Shown piece after piece: positions 35,758-47,338 of a DNA stretch of 64,000 nt. Position 1 is the stretch's first letter, and every line of letters begins with the position of its first letter. The DNA is from Galbula dea (lineage: Eukaryota > Chordata > Aves > Piciformes > Galbulidae). The position numbers were made by a program, and so were the translations under genes. The notes beneath the pieces are model-generated. The model was not told the origin of the DNA and did not search any database. It worked only from the letters and a program-made list of their open reading frames with translations. The stretch lies in NCBI GenBank assembly GCA_013399015.1, contig VWZX01008613.1, positions 124,001 to 188,000 on the forward strand. Reading direction: 5' to 3'.

Positions 35758-36931
35758 CAGTCCCCATTTTTGCTCTCAGCCCTATCCTGAGGTTCCCCTC
35801 CATGCTCCAACACTTCCCCCCAAAGCACTCCCCCTGCAAGCAGCCCCTGCCCCCCAGCCAGCCTGGGGAGATGTTATTATTCCTGTCAGAAGTCAAAAAA
35901 AAAGATCCCTTCCATTCTTCCTGCTGCTCTTTGAACAACACCAGCTATTGTCAGGGAGTGTTTTACAGCTCTGAATGTCACATTGAGAGTCTGCTCATGC
36001 CAGGCAGCAAGCCTGTCCCTGCCACAGCCCAGCAGAAACCCCTTTATTCAAGGCATCCTGAGTCCAAGGAAGCTGGTGGGTGTGACAGCCACGTTTGGCA
36101 CAGCTGAAAAGGAGCAGGCAAGGAACTTGATTGCTTTTTTTTGGGTGTAAGACAAGGAGCAACCTTCAGAGCCAGGTGAAACCAAGGGACAGAAAGCTTG
36201 GGCTCCATACTGCTGTGGAGGGATGGCCTGGAGAAACAGGGGGGTGAGCAGAGAAAGGGGAGAAAGAGCAAGGAGGGAGCCTTCTGTTGACAAAGCCAGG
36301 CTGGGCCAGGGACAAGAAACCCATTCCCTGCCTGGGACTGCCTGAAGGGAAACAAGAGATCGGGAGGCAACGTGCAAACACAGCCCAGCTACCTTCAACT
36401 GCCCCGGGCAGGGGCAAGAGCTTGGGAGCATCCAAAAATCATTAAGCCACAGCAAGCTTCAAATCCCCCAAAGGTGAAAAAAAGCCCTTTCCCATCCTGT
36501 GTTAGGTTACAGACCGAACTGGAAGGGTTGCAATCTTCCCTCTGCCGCACCCCAAACGCCAGGGTTCAGGTTACTGCACCCCCTCCCCGGTACCTGCAAG
36601 CGTTTCCTCTGGAGCACCTTCAGCTCCAGCAGCACTGAGCTCTTCCAGCCAACCCCTTCACCTGCAAGCTCTCTGAAGCACCCCCCCAGAGAAAGCAAAT
36701 GGCCTTTCCTTCCCCCTGCCAGGTCCCTGTGAGCTGAGGAAGAAGTTCTAACCCAAGTGGAATCAGAAATAGCACCCAAGGTGGTTAGCCATGGGAAAGG
36801 CCAGGTCCCTGAGTGACTCTAACCTCCAGGAGCCACCCTGCCAGCCTCAGGAAGCAGCTTTTCAGCACTGGCTATCAAAGCTCCTCCCAGTTTTGGCCTC
36901 TCTACCTCTTCTGCTTGCAGAATGAGCTAAA
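35758..36931. other. Unique sequence with a CpG-richer patch
   Basis: The part at 36350-36620 keeps about nine CpGs, far more than any other 270-base stretch in the window. A minus-strand donor CTTGCAG|GTACCGG at 36598 follows a frame reading VLLELKVLQRKRLQ, but no good acceptor in a fitting phase was found. It could be an exon, an alternative first exon, or a small CpG island. Confidence 0.4.
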
Positions 36932-37063
36932 GTGCTGAGGGTTTGGGCTTTTCTTTAGCCAGTCTATGGCTATTTGCACTGTACCAGCATCAGCACTCAC
37001 AGTGCTGAGGGTTTGGGGGAGGGGGTGGGTTTAGCTAATTTGTGGATATTTGCACCATTGACA
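36932..37063 (+). repeat. Tandem repeat, ~70-bp unit, left part
   Basis: Two units starting gtgctgagggtttggg at 36932 and 37002, each followed by tttag(c), a tggatatttgcac-like word and ccagcatcagcac. The right side is interrupted by the CR1 at 37064. Confidence 0.85.
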
Positions 37064-37643
37064 CAGAATCACAGAATGTTAGGGGTTGGAAGGGACCTCG
37101 AGAGAACACTCAGTCCAACCCCTCTGGCAGAGCAGGGTCACCCACAGCAGGCTCCCCAGGATGGTGTCCAGGCAGGTTTGGAATGGCTCCAGAGATGGAG
37201 ACTCCACAACCACCTCTCTGGGCAGCCTGGGCCAGGGCTCCACCACCCTCAAAGTAAAGAAGTTCCTCCTTATGTGTAGATAGAACTTCTCATGTTCCAG
37301 TTTGTGCCTGTTCCCTCCTGTCCTGCCCCTGGGTACCACTGAACAAAGCCTGGCCCCAGCCTCCTGCCCCCCACCCATGCAGTATTGCTAAGCACTGAGC
37401 AGCTCCCCCCTCAGTCTGCTCTTCTCCAGGCTACCCAGTCCCAGGGCTCTCAGCCTTTCCCCATGACAGAGATGTTCCAGTCCCCTCAGCATTTCTCTAG
37501 CCCTTTTCTGTACCCTCTCCAGAAGTTCCCTGTCCTTCTTGAACAGGGGAGACAAGAACTGGACCCAGGACTCCAGATATGGCCTGACTAGGGCAGAGTA
37601 GAGGTGGGGAGGAGATCCTCCTCTGACCTGCTGGCCACACTAT
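37064..37643 (-). mobile_element. CR1 LINE, type C, inserted in a tandem repeat
   Basis: Antisense: cagaatcacagaatgttagg, tcagtccaacccctctgg, ctctgggcagcctgggccag, up to the ORF2 end (ccaggactccagatatggcc). It separates repeat units that continue on both sides. Confidence 0.96.
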
Positions 37644-37649
37644 TCCTGA

Positions 37650-37745
37650 TCCCAGCATCAGCACTCCCAGCACTGAGGGTTTAGGGTTGGGTTTTTTTAG
37701 CCAAATCCTGGATATTTGCACACTTCCAGCATCAGCACCCCCAGC
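37650..37745 (+). repeat. Tandem repeat, ~70-bp unit, right part
   Basis: cactgagggtttagggttgg, tttagccaaatcctggatatt and ccagcatcagcacccccag repeat the units at 36932-37063, showing the array predates the CR1 insertion. Confidence 0.82.
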
Positions 37746-38051
37746 TTTTCCAGCTGCTGTTTACCACCAGCAAACATCTGAGCACTAATCCTGCACTTAT
37801 CTCTCTGGCTTCCTGATAACTCCCTCATGGCTGCTCCTGCAAAGCCCAGCTGACACCCTTAGTGAGGGAACCTCTAGGCACTGTCAGAGCTCTCTCATTT
37901 CATCTCCCCTGTGCTCTCAATTCATCAGGAAAACACTTAGTAAAACCTATCAGTAGCTTTCCTGCTACAGGTCCATCTACCACTACTTCTGCCCACCTCA
38001 TTTTCTCTACCATCCACAAACCAGGCTTCAAGGCCAAGGAGGATGGGACTT

Positions 38052-38162
38052 GGAGTAACCTGGGCTAGTGGAAGGTGTCCCTGCCCATGGCAGGGGGGGG
38101 TTGGAACCAGATGACCTTTCAAGGTCCCTTCCAACCCAAAATATGCTGTGATTCTATGATTA
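38052..38162 (+). mobile_element. CR1 3' end, type D
   Basis: Sense: tagtggaaggtgtccctgcc, gggttggaaccagatgacct, gtgattctatgattat. Only the last 110 bases remain. Confidence 0.92.
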
Positions 38163-38307
38163 TTTTCTGTTTCAATACACCCCTCTGCTGCTCATCTCTC
38201 CTGCTGCCACTGTCTTTGAGGTCCCTGGGAGTTTTTCTGGTGAAGACACCATGCTGCTGCATCAATCTCTTGCCTGATGCAAAACTTGATCCCTTTTCAA
38301 AGATCCC

Positions 38308-38368
38308 TTTGGACTAGGTGACCTTTAAAGGTCCTTTTCAACCCAAAGTGTTCTATGATTCTCTGATA
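38308..38368 (+). mobile_element. CR1 3' end remnant
   Basis: ggactaggtgacctttaaag, then aacccaaagtgttctatgattctctg. Only the terminal 60 bases remain. Confidence 0.88.
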
Positions 38369-38956
38369 AGAACAGCAGATCTGTGTGCTGCAGTCCTTTG
38401 CTGAACACTGCACTAAAGCCTTCAGACTTCAGAGGAGGAGAAGGGCATGAGGAGAGATACAGAATCACCACCTAGAACAAAGAGAGCTACCTGCAAGCAC
38501 CACCTTCAGAACCTGCTTTGATGAAGATACTGCCTTTGAGTCTCAGTTTGAAACAGCAGCAGGAGGGAAAGGAACTTTCCTGAGGTCACTAGCAAGGCCC
38601 CAATCCATGGTGCTGTACCCCTCAAGTACCACTGACTCCTGAGTTATGGGCTGGAGTGATGCAGAGAAAAGGCAGCTCTCAGCATGTGGAGTGTGGTCAG
38701 GGAAGGGCTGGGAGGTACAAAGGAGCTCCCTCCTGTCACTGACAGCACACTGCATGTCTCCATGGGTGCAGTTGGTTCATTCCTTATCCCCCAGCTGTGT
38801 GGTGGGAAGCAGCCTGGGTTGAGTTCAGTGATTCAAGTCACACCTCAAAGCCCAGAGGCTTGTGCCTAGGTGAGGAAACCACAGCATTTTGGGAGAAGTG
38901 ATTAGTCTCACCCCTAACAAATCATATTATTTCCACAGCTATTTGCACAGCTCACT

Positions 38957-39015
38957 GCTGGGACTAGATGCCCCTTCAAGGACCCTTCCAAGCCAAGGCA
39001 TGCCATGATTCTGGG
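38957..39015 (+). mobile_element. CR1 3' end remnant
   Basis: ctgggactagatgccccttc followed by ggacccttccaagccaagg and a catgattctggg tail. Confidence 0.82.
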
Positions 39016-39664
39016 ACAAGAGGCACATCAGTTCCATGCTAAGGACAAGCAGAAGGAGCAGCTGTGGCTGTGGCTGCAGCCTTGAGATCATGCAGCCATG
39101 GTCTCTGGCCTCCAGTGCTGACAATCCTTTAACTCAAGAGCCTCTGATACCTCTGCCACCTCTGCCCCTGCCCACAAGTTGTCCTCTCCTATGAAAGGTG
39201 ACCAAAGCAAGACAGAGGCAGCTCCCAGCTTCCTTCCCAGCACTCAGGCTGGAGAAATCAAGAGGATTTCAAGCAGATGACAGAGGTCTTAGTGCTTTGG
39301 TATTTTTAAAGCCATGAAGCATTCAACTTTCCTCAAGCAACTCTAGATGAAGCAGAACACACCAGGAAGTTGGTTGGTGCCTCTTTGGGGGCAGAGTGCA
39401 ACACTTTTCCTAATCAAAACATGATTAGGGAGCTGATGCAATACTAAGCAAGTGAGAACTTCATTTTCCCCCTCTCAGTCCTGCCCCCATTGCTACTGGG
39501 GTTCATCTTGCCATATGTTCTCTTCACACAGCCATAGAATAATCCCAGGACAGCAAGCACTGAGCTCCACTTCTAAAGTTGAATAAAATAGGCATGGACA
39601 AACTGAATTGTTTCACTTTTGCTTTTCCACCTCCAGTGGCTACATGCACTGAGCCTAGGACTCC
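39016..39664. other. Unique sequence
   Basis: No feature was recognised. Confidence 0.3.
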
Positions 39665-39670
39665 ACCACA

Positions 39671-39760
39671 CCATGGGTGAGACACCTTCCTTCCCCTCCA
39701 CTCCATGGGTGAGATACCTTCCTTCCCCACCACACCATGGGTGAGACACCTTCCCCCCCA
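39671..39760 (+). repeat. 32-bp tandem repeat, three copies
   Basis: ccatgggtgagacaccttcc starts at 39671, 39703 (one change: gagatacc) and 39735, a constant 32-base spacing. Copies are adjacent with no spacer, so it is a minisatellite, not a CRISPR. Confidence 0.93.
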
Positions 39761-39856
39761 CAGGCTGAATTCAGGCAGCAGACCTTGCTGAAACCAGCAC
39801 TGCTTGAAAGCTGCTGCTGAGAGCTACAGTCTTCAGAGTAGAACTATGTGAGACCC

Positions 39857-40291
39857 ACAGAATGGTTTGGGTTGGAAGGGACCTTTCAAGGTCATCTAGT
39901 CCAACCTCCTGCAGTCAGCAGGGACATCTGCAACTAGAGCAGGTTGTTCAGAGCCCCAACCAACCTGAGCTGCAATGGTTCCAGGCATGGGACATCTCCC
40001 ACCTCTCTGGGCAGCCTGGGACAGGCTCTCACCACCTTCAGTGGGAAACATTTCCTCCTTCTCTCTAGCTTAAATCTCTCCTCTTTTAGTTTCAAATCAT
40101 CACCCCTTGGCCTGTCCCAACAGGTCCTGCTCAAAAGCCTCTCCTCATCTCTCTTCTAGGCCTTTTAAGCACTGCAAGGCTGCACTAAGGTCTCCCTGGA
40201 GCCTTCTCTTCTCCAGGCTCAACAACCCCAACTCTCTCAGCCTGTCCTCCCAGCAGAGAGCTTCCAGCCCTCAGATCATTTTTGTGGAGAG
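39857..40291 (-). mobile_element. CR1 LINE, type A, 3' part
   Basis: Antisense: tttgggttggaagggacctt, ctagtccaacctcctgcag, gaccaacctgagctgcaatgg-like text, cttctcttctccaggctcaa, ending agatcatttttgtgg. It is closely similar throughout to the copy at 59602, sharing ggttccaggcatgggacatc. Confidence 0.95.
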
Positions 40292-40613
40292 AACAAAACT
40301 TTTTGGTGAAAGAAACCACTGCACCTTTCTGGGCACTGCCTAACCTTTCACAGATGCTCAATGCACACATGGGAACTCCCCAAGTACCATGCAGCTTTCT
40401 GCTCTAACAGGAGAGTTATGGATCAAAAACCAACAGGAGAGATCACTTCCTAAATGTGGGGAATTATCCTATCAGTACTGACTGCATTTGGATCACAACT
40501 TTCTCCACACTCTGGAAGTGAAAATCTAATCTATCAGAATCAGCTAAACCAGAGAAACCATCCTAGACCTCAGCCAGTAGCAGTGTGAACATCTTAAAGC
40601 TGTGCTAAGAGAC
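40292..40613. other. Unique sequence
   Basis: No feature was recognised. Confidence 0.3.
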
Positions 40614-40783
40614 AGAATCATAGAAGCACAGAATCACTGAGCTTGGAAGAGACCTCTAAGTAAGACCATCAAGTCCAACCACCCACCCAACACCCCCATG
40701 CCACTAAACCAGGTCACCAAGTGCCACATCTAGATGGTTTTTAGCCCCTCCAGGGATGGTGACTCCACCACTGCCCTGGGCTT
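40614..40783 (-). mobile_element. CR1 LINE, type B, 3' part
   Basis: Antisense tail gaatcatagaagcacagaatc, then catgccactaaaccagg and caccactgccctgggc. It is 5' truncated. Confidence 0.93.
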
Positions 40784-41617
40784 AACCTAAACAAACAGAC
40801 TGGTTGCTGAATTGAGCCATCTGCCAGTGGTGCCCATCACCACCAGACCATCAGGTGCCCATCATGGGGAAGTTATCTGGAAGAGAAACTAAACTTCTCC
40901 TCCTCTATGTAGTTTAAATATCCAACAGGAGGATTTCTAGGGTGGAAAAACAGTGTCATGTTCAAATCTTCAGCATATAATATTGACCTGAGTGCCTTTT
41001 GCTTTAAGCAGCTTCAGTCAAGGCATGAAGCCTTTGTTCTTATCCTTCCTGGGCCTTGCCCCCTGGCTGCTCATCCCATGGCCTGTCCAGCAACTCTTTC
41101 AACCCAGCTCTCTCCACAAGCCTCACAAAAGGATCTCACTGCAACACATGCCAAGGCAAAGAGCAAGAACAACTCCAAAATCCAAATAAAGCCCTTTTCT
41201 CTCTTTTTTTTTTTCTTTTTACCATGCAACTCCAAATAACAAACATATCTGTGGTTTAGAGAGAAGGCAATAAATGAAAGCTACAGTCACAAATCAGACC
41301 AAAAAAAGATACTTAAGTCACTGAATCCACCAGCCCAGGATGGCTGTGGCCCCATGGGATGTGTCTCTGTTTTGTGAGAGACTTGGAGGGCTGACCTGAG
41401 GAAGTCCAAACATGAAAAGCACTCACAGAAGGGTGATTTTTTTGTTTTTCCCCTTCTAAAATTAAAAGTCAAGCCTCTGGTGCTTCCTGAGCACAGTCTC
41501 TTTGGGCTGGCTGCAGCAAAAGCAGATTGTCTTCAGCAAATAAGCTGCTTCTTGGTGAACTGAGCACACTGTACAAAAGGCATTGAGATTGAGCCTCAGC
41601 AAAATGCTTTTGGCTAC
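40784..41617. other. Unique sequence
   Basis: Includes a T-rich tract at 41198-41220. No repeat was recognised. Confidence 0.3.
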
Positions 41618-41713
41618 CCTTCTGTGACCACCTGGAGAAGGCTGTGACACTGCAGTGTCTAGAAAAGAAACTAACACTTCCTCTGTTTTTAACAGTAAAT
41701 TGGTGCAATAAAG
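41618..41713 (-). CDS. Candidate internal exon (96 bp), minus-strand gene
   Basis: Acceptor (complement of 41714-41740: cttcctcactggctgaaatgcag) and donor AGAAGG|GTAGCC at 41618/41617. The 32 codons enter and leave in phase 0 and include TNLLLKTEEVLVSFLDTA. Other donors (CCAG|GTGGTC) are possible. The same frame stays open for 50 further codons to a stop with peptide AKSILLRLNLNAF, so the exon could be longer or terminal. A second frame is also open. The leucine-rich character fits the rest of the candidate set. Confidence 0.3.
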
Positions 41714-41794
41714 CTGCATTTCAGCCAGTGAGGAAGCTCCAGACCCCAGCATGTTCACTGCTCCTCTGATCAAGGTTACAGCAGAACAGAAGCA

Positions 41795-42085
41795 CAGCAT
41801 CTCCTGTGCTCCAGGGAGCCACCAGGATCCTCCAGGGCAACCCCAAAGTCACCCCAGGTGTCTAAGTGCATTATCCAAGTGCTTCTGAACTCCATGAGAG
41901 TTGGGGCCATGACTGCATCCCTGGGGAGCCTGTTCCAATGCTCCACCACTCTCTGGGGGAAGAACCTCTTCCTAACATCCACAACCTGACCCTCCCCAAG
42001 CACAGCTTCATGCCATTCCCCTGGGGTCTGTTGCTGGTCACCAGAGAGAGGCCAGCACCCACCCCTCCCTCCCTGGGAGAACAGG
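41795..42085 (-). mobile_element. CR1 LINE, divergent type, internal part
   Basis: Antisense: tgactgcatccctggggagc, tgttccaatgctccaccact, cttcctaacatccacaacct and catgccattcccctgggg match a CR1 type distinct from A-D here. The tail is missing. Confidence 0.85.
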
Positions 42086-42094
42086 CTCATGAGA

Positions 42095-42690
42095 TCCCAG
42101 AATCCCAGCATGGTTGGGTTGGAAGGGACCTCTGGGGGTCATCTAGGCCAACCTCCCTGTCAGAGCAGGGCCACCCCCAGCAGCTTGCCCAGGATCACCT
42201 CCAGCTGGGCTTGGAGTCTCTCCCCAGAAGGAGACTCCACAGCCTCTCTGAGCAGCCTGGGCCAGGGCTCTGGCACCCTCAGAGGAAAAAAAAGATTTCC
42301 CTTATGTTTAGGTGTCACCTCCTGGGTTCCAGTTTGTGTTCACTGCCCCTTGGCCTGTCCCTGGGCACCACTGAGCAGAGTCTGGCCTCATCCTCTTGAC
42401 CCCTGCCCTTTAGATGTTGAGAAGCACTGAGCCACCAGCAGCAGCAGGCACCTGATCATCTTCAGCTGCTGTCAACCACCCCCCCCAGGTCCTTTCCCAC
42501 CAGCAGCTCACCAGCCACTCTGCCCTAAGCCTGGAGCATTGCATGTGGTGGTTGTGACCCAAGTGCAGGACCTGGCACTTGGCCTTGTTGAACCTCATCC
42601 CAACAGCCTCAGCTCCTTGATCCAGCCTGCCTGGATCCCTCTGCAGAGCCTCCAAAGCCATGGGCTCTGCACTAGTTGGCACTGCATTTC
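42095..42690 (-). mobile_element. CR1 LINE, type C, 3' part plus ORF2 end
   Basis: Antisense: agaatcccagcatggttggg, tctaggccaacctccctgtc, ctgagcagcctgggccag, ccttggcctgtccctgggca. After 42440 it continues at the ORF2 end (ccaagtgcaggacctggcac, then tggatccctctgcagagcc), with a deletion between. Confidence 0.92.
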
Positions 42691-43441
42691 CAGAGTACAT
42701 TTCAAGAGAGAGCAATTTAGGGTGAAGTCATGATGGCAGAGGTGAGTTTCTCTGAGCATCAGGAATAGTTTCCCCTCCTCAGCTGAAGCTCAGCTGGTTG
42801 GAAGTCTACACAGACTGCCACAGCCCTCCCAAGAGCAGGGCTTGGTTTCAGAGCTAGCCCATCCATTAAGAACCTCAGGACTTTCCAAGGTGGTCTAAGC
42901 AAGGAAAACCACCAAAGCTTGAGTGAATGAGCTCTGCAGGGAGTAAATCCAAGCCTTGGGCCACCTCAGCTGATTTGGGCTGTGCTGGAGCCATCTCCTC
43001 ACACCACAGATGTGACAGCAAGACAATACCATGAATCATTTTTGGTTCCTCACTCCCTCTTGAAGGACAGCACTCAGAATCTAAATTAAGAACAGCAAAA
43101 GGATTAACATTACCATTAACCTCAGCCCCACCCTAACTGCACTCCAGAAAAGCCTACCTAACAATTACAAAGATAACATTGTGTGTCATAAATATCACAC
43201 ACAGGAATACAGCAGCCACAGTGTTGGTTTCCTGACCTGGGAAAGCTGCTATAATTGTAGTGTGTTGTGCTCACAGGGGATTTAGATTTGGCAGTTGGTT
43301 GCCAACAGCTCTTGCTTGCTGTAATTTCCCATCAGGCTCTGAAAACTCTTTGGCTTCCCAACCAACACCATGGCAATCTGCTGCTCCCAGCTCTGCACTC
43401 TGTGGCTCAGCAGCAATTTCACATTCTTGGTGGAGACAAAC
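42691..43441. other. Unique sequence
   Basis: The part at 43080-43200 is AT-rich with possible conserved character. No exon is supported. Confidence 0.3.
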
Positions 43442-43725
43442 CACAGAATCAGAGAATCATTTGGGTTGGAAAAGACCTTGAAGATCACTAAGCCCCAACC
43501 ATCAACCCATCACTGCCAAATCCACCACTAAACCATGTTCCTCAGCACCACATCTCCACATCTTTTCAGTCCCTCCAGGGCAGCCTGGGCCAGGGCTCAA
43601 CAACCCTTTTGGGGAAGAAACTGTTCCTAATGTCCAACCTAAACTAACCCTGGTGCAGCTTGAGGCTGTTTCCTCTTGTCCTATTGCTTCTTCCCTAGGA
43701 GAAAATCCTGATCCCCACCAGAAGG
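43442..43725 (-). mobile_element. CR1 LINE, type B, with deletion
   Basis: Antisense: agaatcatttgggttgg, catcaacccatcactgcc, a shortened ccctccagggcagcctggg junction that lacks the usual middle, then cttgaggctgtttcctcttg. Confidence 0.94.
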
Positions 43726-45119
43726 TTCTCCAAAATGAAAATACTAACATTTTAGATGTCCCCAAGTCAAACCATAAGCTGTTGGCATCTCACTTTTATC
43801 CCTCTGGTAACCTGCTGGCTTAGGTCTCTTCTTGGTTTTGTCTTTGCTTGCTCCCAAGGTAGAACAACCCTTTCCCCATCAATTCCTCCTCCTTCCTTCC
43901 TTCAGACCCTCTATAAATGATAAAGATGATTTCATTTTATGGCTATTTCCTTGACAGTCCTCAAGTTGGGCTTTTTTTTCCCTGCCAGTGCCAGTTGTGC
44001 TTTAGCTGGTTGTTTGCTGAGGACTCCAGGAGGCTCAACCTAAGAGCAAGGCCAACCCCTTAGGAAGGTGTCAACAGGCAAAGCTGAATGCTGGCAGCCT
44101 AGCACTTAGGGATAAACACCTCCCTCATTAGTATGCTGAGCCTCATTATTTCTGCTGCTTCCTGTGCTGAAGCATCAAAGGGAGGTTGAATCTCCCATTT
44201 CACAGTTCACAACATGATTTGTAGACCCTTGAGGGTCTCCAGGCACTGACAGCATTTACACAGCCTTTTAGATGCCTGAGGTGCTGCTGGTAAATCTGCT
44301 AATGCCTGGAAAAGAGGCAGTGTGTGCCTTGGGATGAGGAGAGGTGAAGTCATGCACATGGACACTGGACTTCAATGCAGCAGAGAGGCCAAATGACTGC
44401 CCTGTGTCACATGTGAGGCTTTGCTAACACCATGATCTCAGCCAAGGAGGTGGCATCACCCTACAAACCAAAGATGGATTACCTGAGGTGGCAACACACA
44501 CTTTCCATCAAGCCTGAGATGCCTTAGGATCTCCCTGCTACTCCAGCCTGCACAGAGCTTGCAAGAGGTGCAGACTCTGAAGCTTCTCAAACAGGGCTGA
44601 AACTGCTCAGTGGTTCAACAGGTTCAAAAGGATAAGGGCTGATAAATGCAGACTGTGCCCTGTTACTGCTCTCCTACCTGTGGGCAAGCAAGCTTCAGCT
44701 CACAACACTTCATCCACTGCTACCTGCCACTGTCACTGCTACAGCTGTACCTGTACCTATCAAATACTGGCATTCTAGCTGAGTTTGGTACCTTTTTCCC
44801 TACTGAAAACAATGTTCCTCAGTGAATACTAGCAGCAATGCCTCAGCCATGATGATAAGGTCAGAGTAAGACCAACCAAGGCTTAGGAATCCTTCCCTGT
44901 ATTCCAAGTCCAAGCAGAAAGCTGTCAGGGCCAGCAAAGGCTCCCAGTCACTCTCATGAGGACCTGCAGCAGGAATCCTTCAATGCAGCTGCAGCATTCT
45001 GCTCTGAGAGGCTGCAGAGGCATGGTGCAGGTTAACCAAACAGAATCATTATCTCCCAGTGAGGAGCTGAGCTGGGATGAAAGAGATAAGGTTTGGGTCC
45101 CAGCTCCAGAAGTTCTTAC
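43726..45119. other. Unique intron-like sequence
   Basis: No repeat for 1.4 kb. The part at 44105-44165 (ttagtatgctgagcctcatta) has an enhancer-like look but no firm evidence. Confidence 0.35.
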
Positions 45120-45197
45120 CCTTGGGGAAGCCATATCCACTCCTGCATCTCCTCTCTCCTTCCCACAAAACCTCCTCCCAATTACTGATGGCAGAAC
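45120..45197 (-). CDS. Candidate internal exon (78 bp), minus-strand gene
   Basis: Both splice sites are strong: the acceptor is the complement of 45198-45225 (ctccctctggcatcttcactcag) and the donor CCAAGG|GTAAGAAC is near consensus. Phase 0 in and out gives 26 codons with VLPSVIGRRFCGKERGD and MASPR. A second frame (phase 1 in and out, reading SAISNWEEVLW) is also open. The phase-0 reading fits the exon candidates on either side. The product is not recognised. Confidence 0.42.
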
Positions 45198-45629
45198 CTG
45201 AGTGAAGATGCCAGAGGGAGAGACCTTTCCTAAGGCTTTTTATTGTCCTTTCTTCCTTCACACCCACTCTGAGGCACTGTCTTCTGTACTCATGACTCTC
45301 TGAGGAGAGATCTGCCATCTGCAGGGGAGAAACCCAAGTATGAGCTCTCTTCTGGACAATACCAGGGGCTTCACTTTGTTACAATGTCCTTGCAGACCCA
45401 AAGGCTAGGTCAGGCAAAACTCTGAAGTGAGTGGAGCACCTCTTGGCCTAAATTCAGATGGGAGCAGAAGGACACAGCAAGAAACACAGTCCCATGCACT
45501 TTTGTGTCCTTTATGATCTCCCACTGCTAGATCCCTAAGGACTTTGGTTCTCCTAGAGTTCAGGTGAGGCTTGTCCTTTGCTTCAGCCACAGACTGTGAG
45601 GGGATCTTCTCAATGCTCATAATGTCTAA
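45198..45629. other. Unique sequence
   Basis: No feature was recognised beyond the acceptor tract. Confidence 0.3.
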
Positions 45630-45925
45630 AAGGTGAGGGGCAAGAGGGTGGGGCCCAGGGGCAGCTCAAGGGGCACTGGGCACAGACTGGAAGCCAGGAG
45701 GTGACACCTGAGCAGGAGGAGAAACTTGTTTGGTGTGAGGGTGTTGGAGCCTTGGCCCAGGCTGCCCAGAGAGGTTGTGGAGTCTCCTTCTGGGGAGAGA
45801 TTCCAACCCCAGCTGGAGGTGATCCTGGGCAAGCTGCTGTGGGTGACCCTGCTGGAGCAAGGGGGGTTGGACTGGATGATCCCCAGAGGTCCCTTCCAAC
45901 CCCCTCCCATGCTGGAACTCTGTGA
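45630..45925 (+). mobile_element. CR1 LINE, type C, 3' part
   Basis: Sense: aaggggcactgggcacagac, cccagagaggttgtggagtc, ggtgatcctgggcaagctgc, ending gtcccttccaaccccctccc. Confidence 0.95.
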
Positions 45926-46911
45926 GAACTGTGTTTCAGTGGTGACATCATCCATAACCCAAACCTCATCATCATCCAACACCAGCAACAGGTGATAGTC
46001 ACAACTGAGACACTAATGACCACAGCAGCCAAACCTTCCTCCTCAAACACAGCCTGGAATTGCACTGGGAGGCCTCAGAAATCCCACAAGATTTCAAGCA
46101 GCCTCTAACTGCCATGAAAGCATAATTACCTTCAATTGCCTTCTGATTTTATCTCCCTTTTCTCAGGTTCTAGGCTAGTTGGGAGAATGCTCTGAGTATC
46201 TCCTTGTGGGTATGCACACCACTGCATGCACACACTTGTCTGGAGCTACCAACTTCCCAACAGTGCATCTGCTTTTCTCAGGGCCTCCTTGGAGAGTCAA
46301 ACTTTGGGAGGAAGTCTAACCTTTGGGAAATTCTCCTTCTTATCATGAAGAGATTGCTGCTCTCACTGCACCTTGCTGATATGGATGAGCTCAAGCCAAA
46401 GGAGCATTCCAGCTCAGCTTGGCTCTCCTAGGCTCAGCTCTTTGCTTCCTCCAGTGTTTTCTGACAAATTGCTTTCACAGGGGCTTAAAAAAAAAATCAG
46501 CTGCTGAGCTGGCCCTAGCAGTCAGGAAGAGATTTTCCTGCCTTCTCCACACTAATGCTGAAGTTTCCTGGAAAACAGGAGGATGGGATTCAGAGAAAGC
46601 AACTGGGAACCTATACAGAAAAAGACTGAGGGAAGCCTGACCCAGGCCATGGACCAACTGACACTCCAGGAAACAGCCACAGCTCCTTCCATCTGCCATT
46701 TATTCTCCTGAAGTTCCCTGGCAGCAGTTGGGGCAGCAGAACCCAAATCTCCCAGCACCACTGCTGCTGAGTCCATGGCCCAAGATGCAAGCACTTAAGT
46801 TGCCTTCCAGGAAGCACAGCAAGTGAGTTCCTTCTCCTCCCTCTGTGTCTTGGTTTCAAATTAAAACCAACAACAACAACAACAACAAAGCTTTTGAGAT
46901 GTGACTGAACT
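45926..46911. other. Unique sequence with simple repeat
   Basis: The (aac)n run at 46867-46888 is listed separately. Nothing else was recognised. Confidence 0.3.
46867..46888 (+). repeat. (AAC)n microsatellite
   Basis: Seven AAC units in a row just before a Type C CR1. Confidence 0.95.
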
Positions 46912-47240
46912 TTAAAGAGCAGCCCCAGAGAGGAGCTGCTCAATGCTGAGCAAGAGCTCAAGGCTGGGGGCAAGAGGCTGGGGCCAGACTCTGATCAGTG
47001 GTGCCCAGGGCCACGCCAAGGGGCACTGGGCAACAACTGGAAGCCAGGAGGAGAAAGTTGTTTGGTGTGAGGGTGTTGGAGCCCTGGCCCAGGCTGCCCA
47101 GAGAGGTTGTGGAGTCTCCTGCTCTGGAGAGATTCCAAAGGCAGCTGGAGGTGATCCTGGGCAAGCTGCTGTGGGTGACTGTCCAACCTAGATGGCCCCC
47201 AGAAGTCCCTTCCAATTCCCACCATGCTGGCATTCTGTGT
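46912..47240 (+). mobile_element. CR1 LINE, type C, 3' part
   Basis: Sense: agctgct-type ORF2 end, gccaaggggcactgggcaac, cccagagaggttgtggagtc, ending gtcccttccaattcccacc. It is very similar to the copy at 45630. Confidence 0.95.
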
Positions 47241-47312
47241 CTTGCTGTATGTTATCAGCCTCTAACTCTTTATGTGATGGAGAACTGAGAGTACTGTGAG
47301 GGATTTTAAAGG

Positions 47313-47338
47313 ATAATAATAATAATAATAATAATAAT
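47313..47338 (+). repeat. (AAT)n microsatellite
   Basis: About eight ATA/AAT units in a row. Confidence 0.95.

Noticed and set aside
39671..39760. Regular repeat that might suggest a CRISPR array
   Set aside because: Copies are directly adjacent with no spacers and the DNA is clearly avian.
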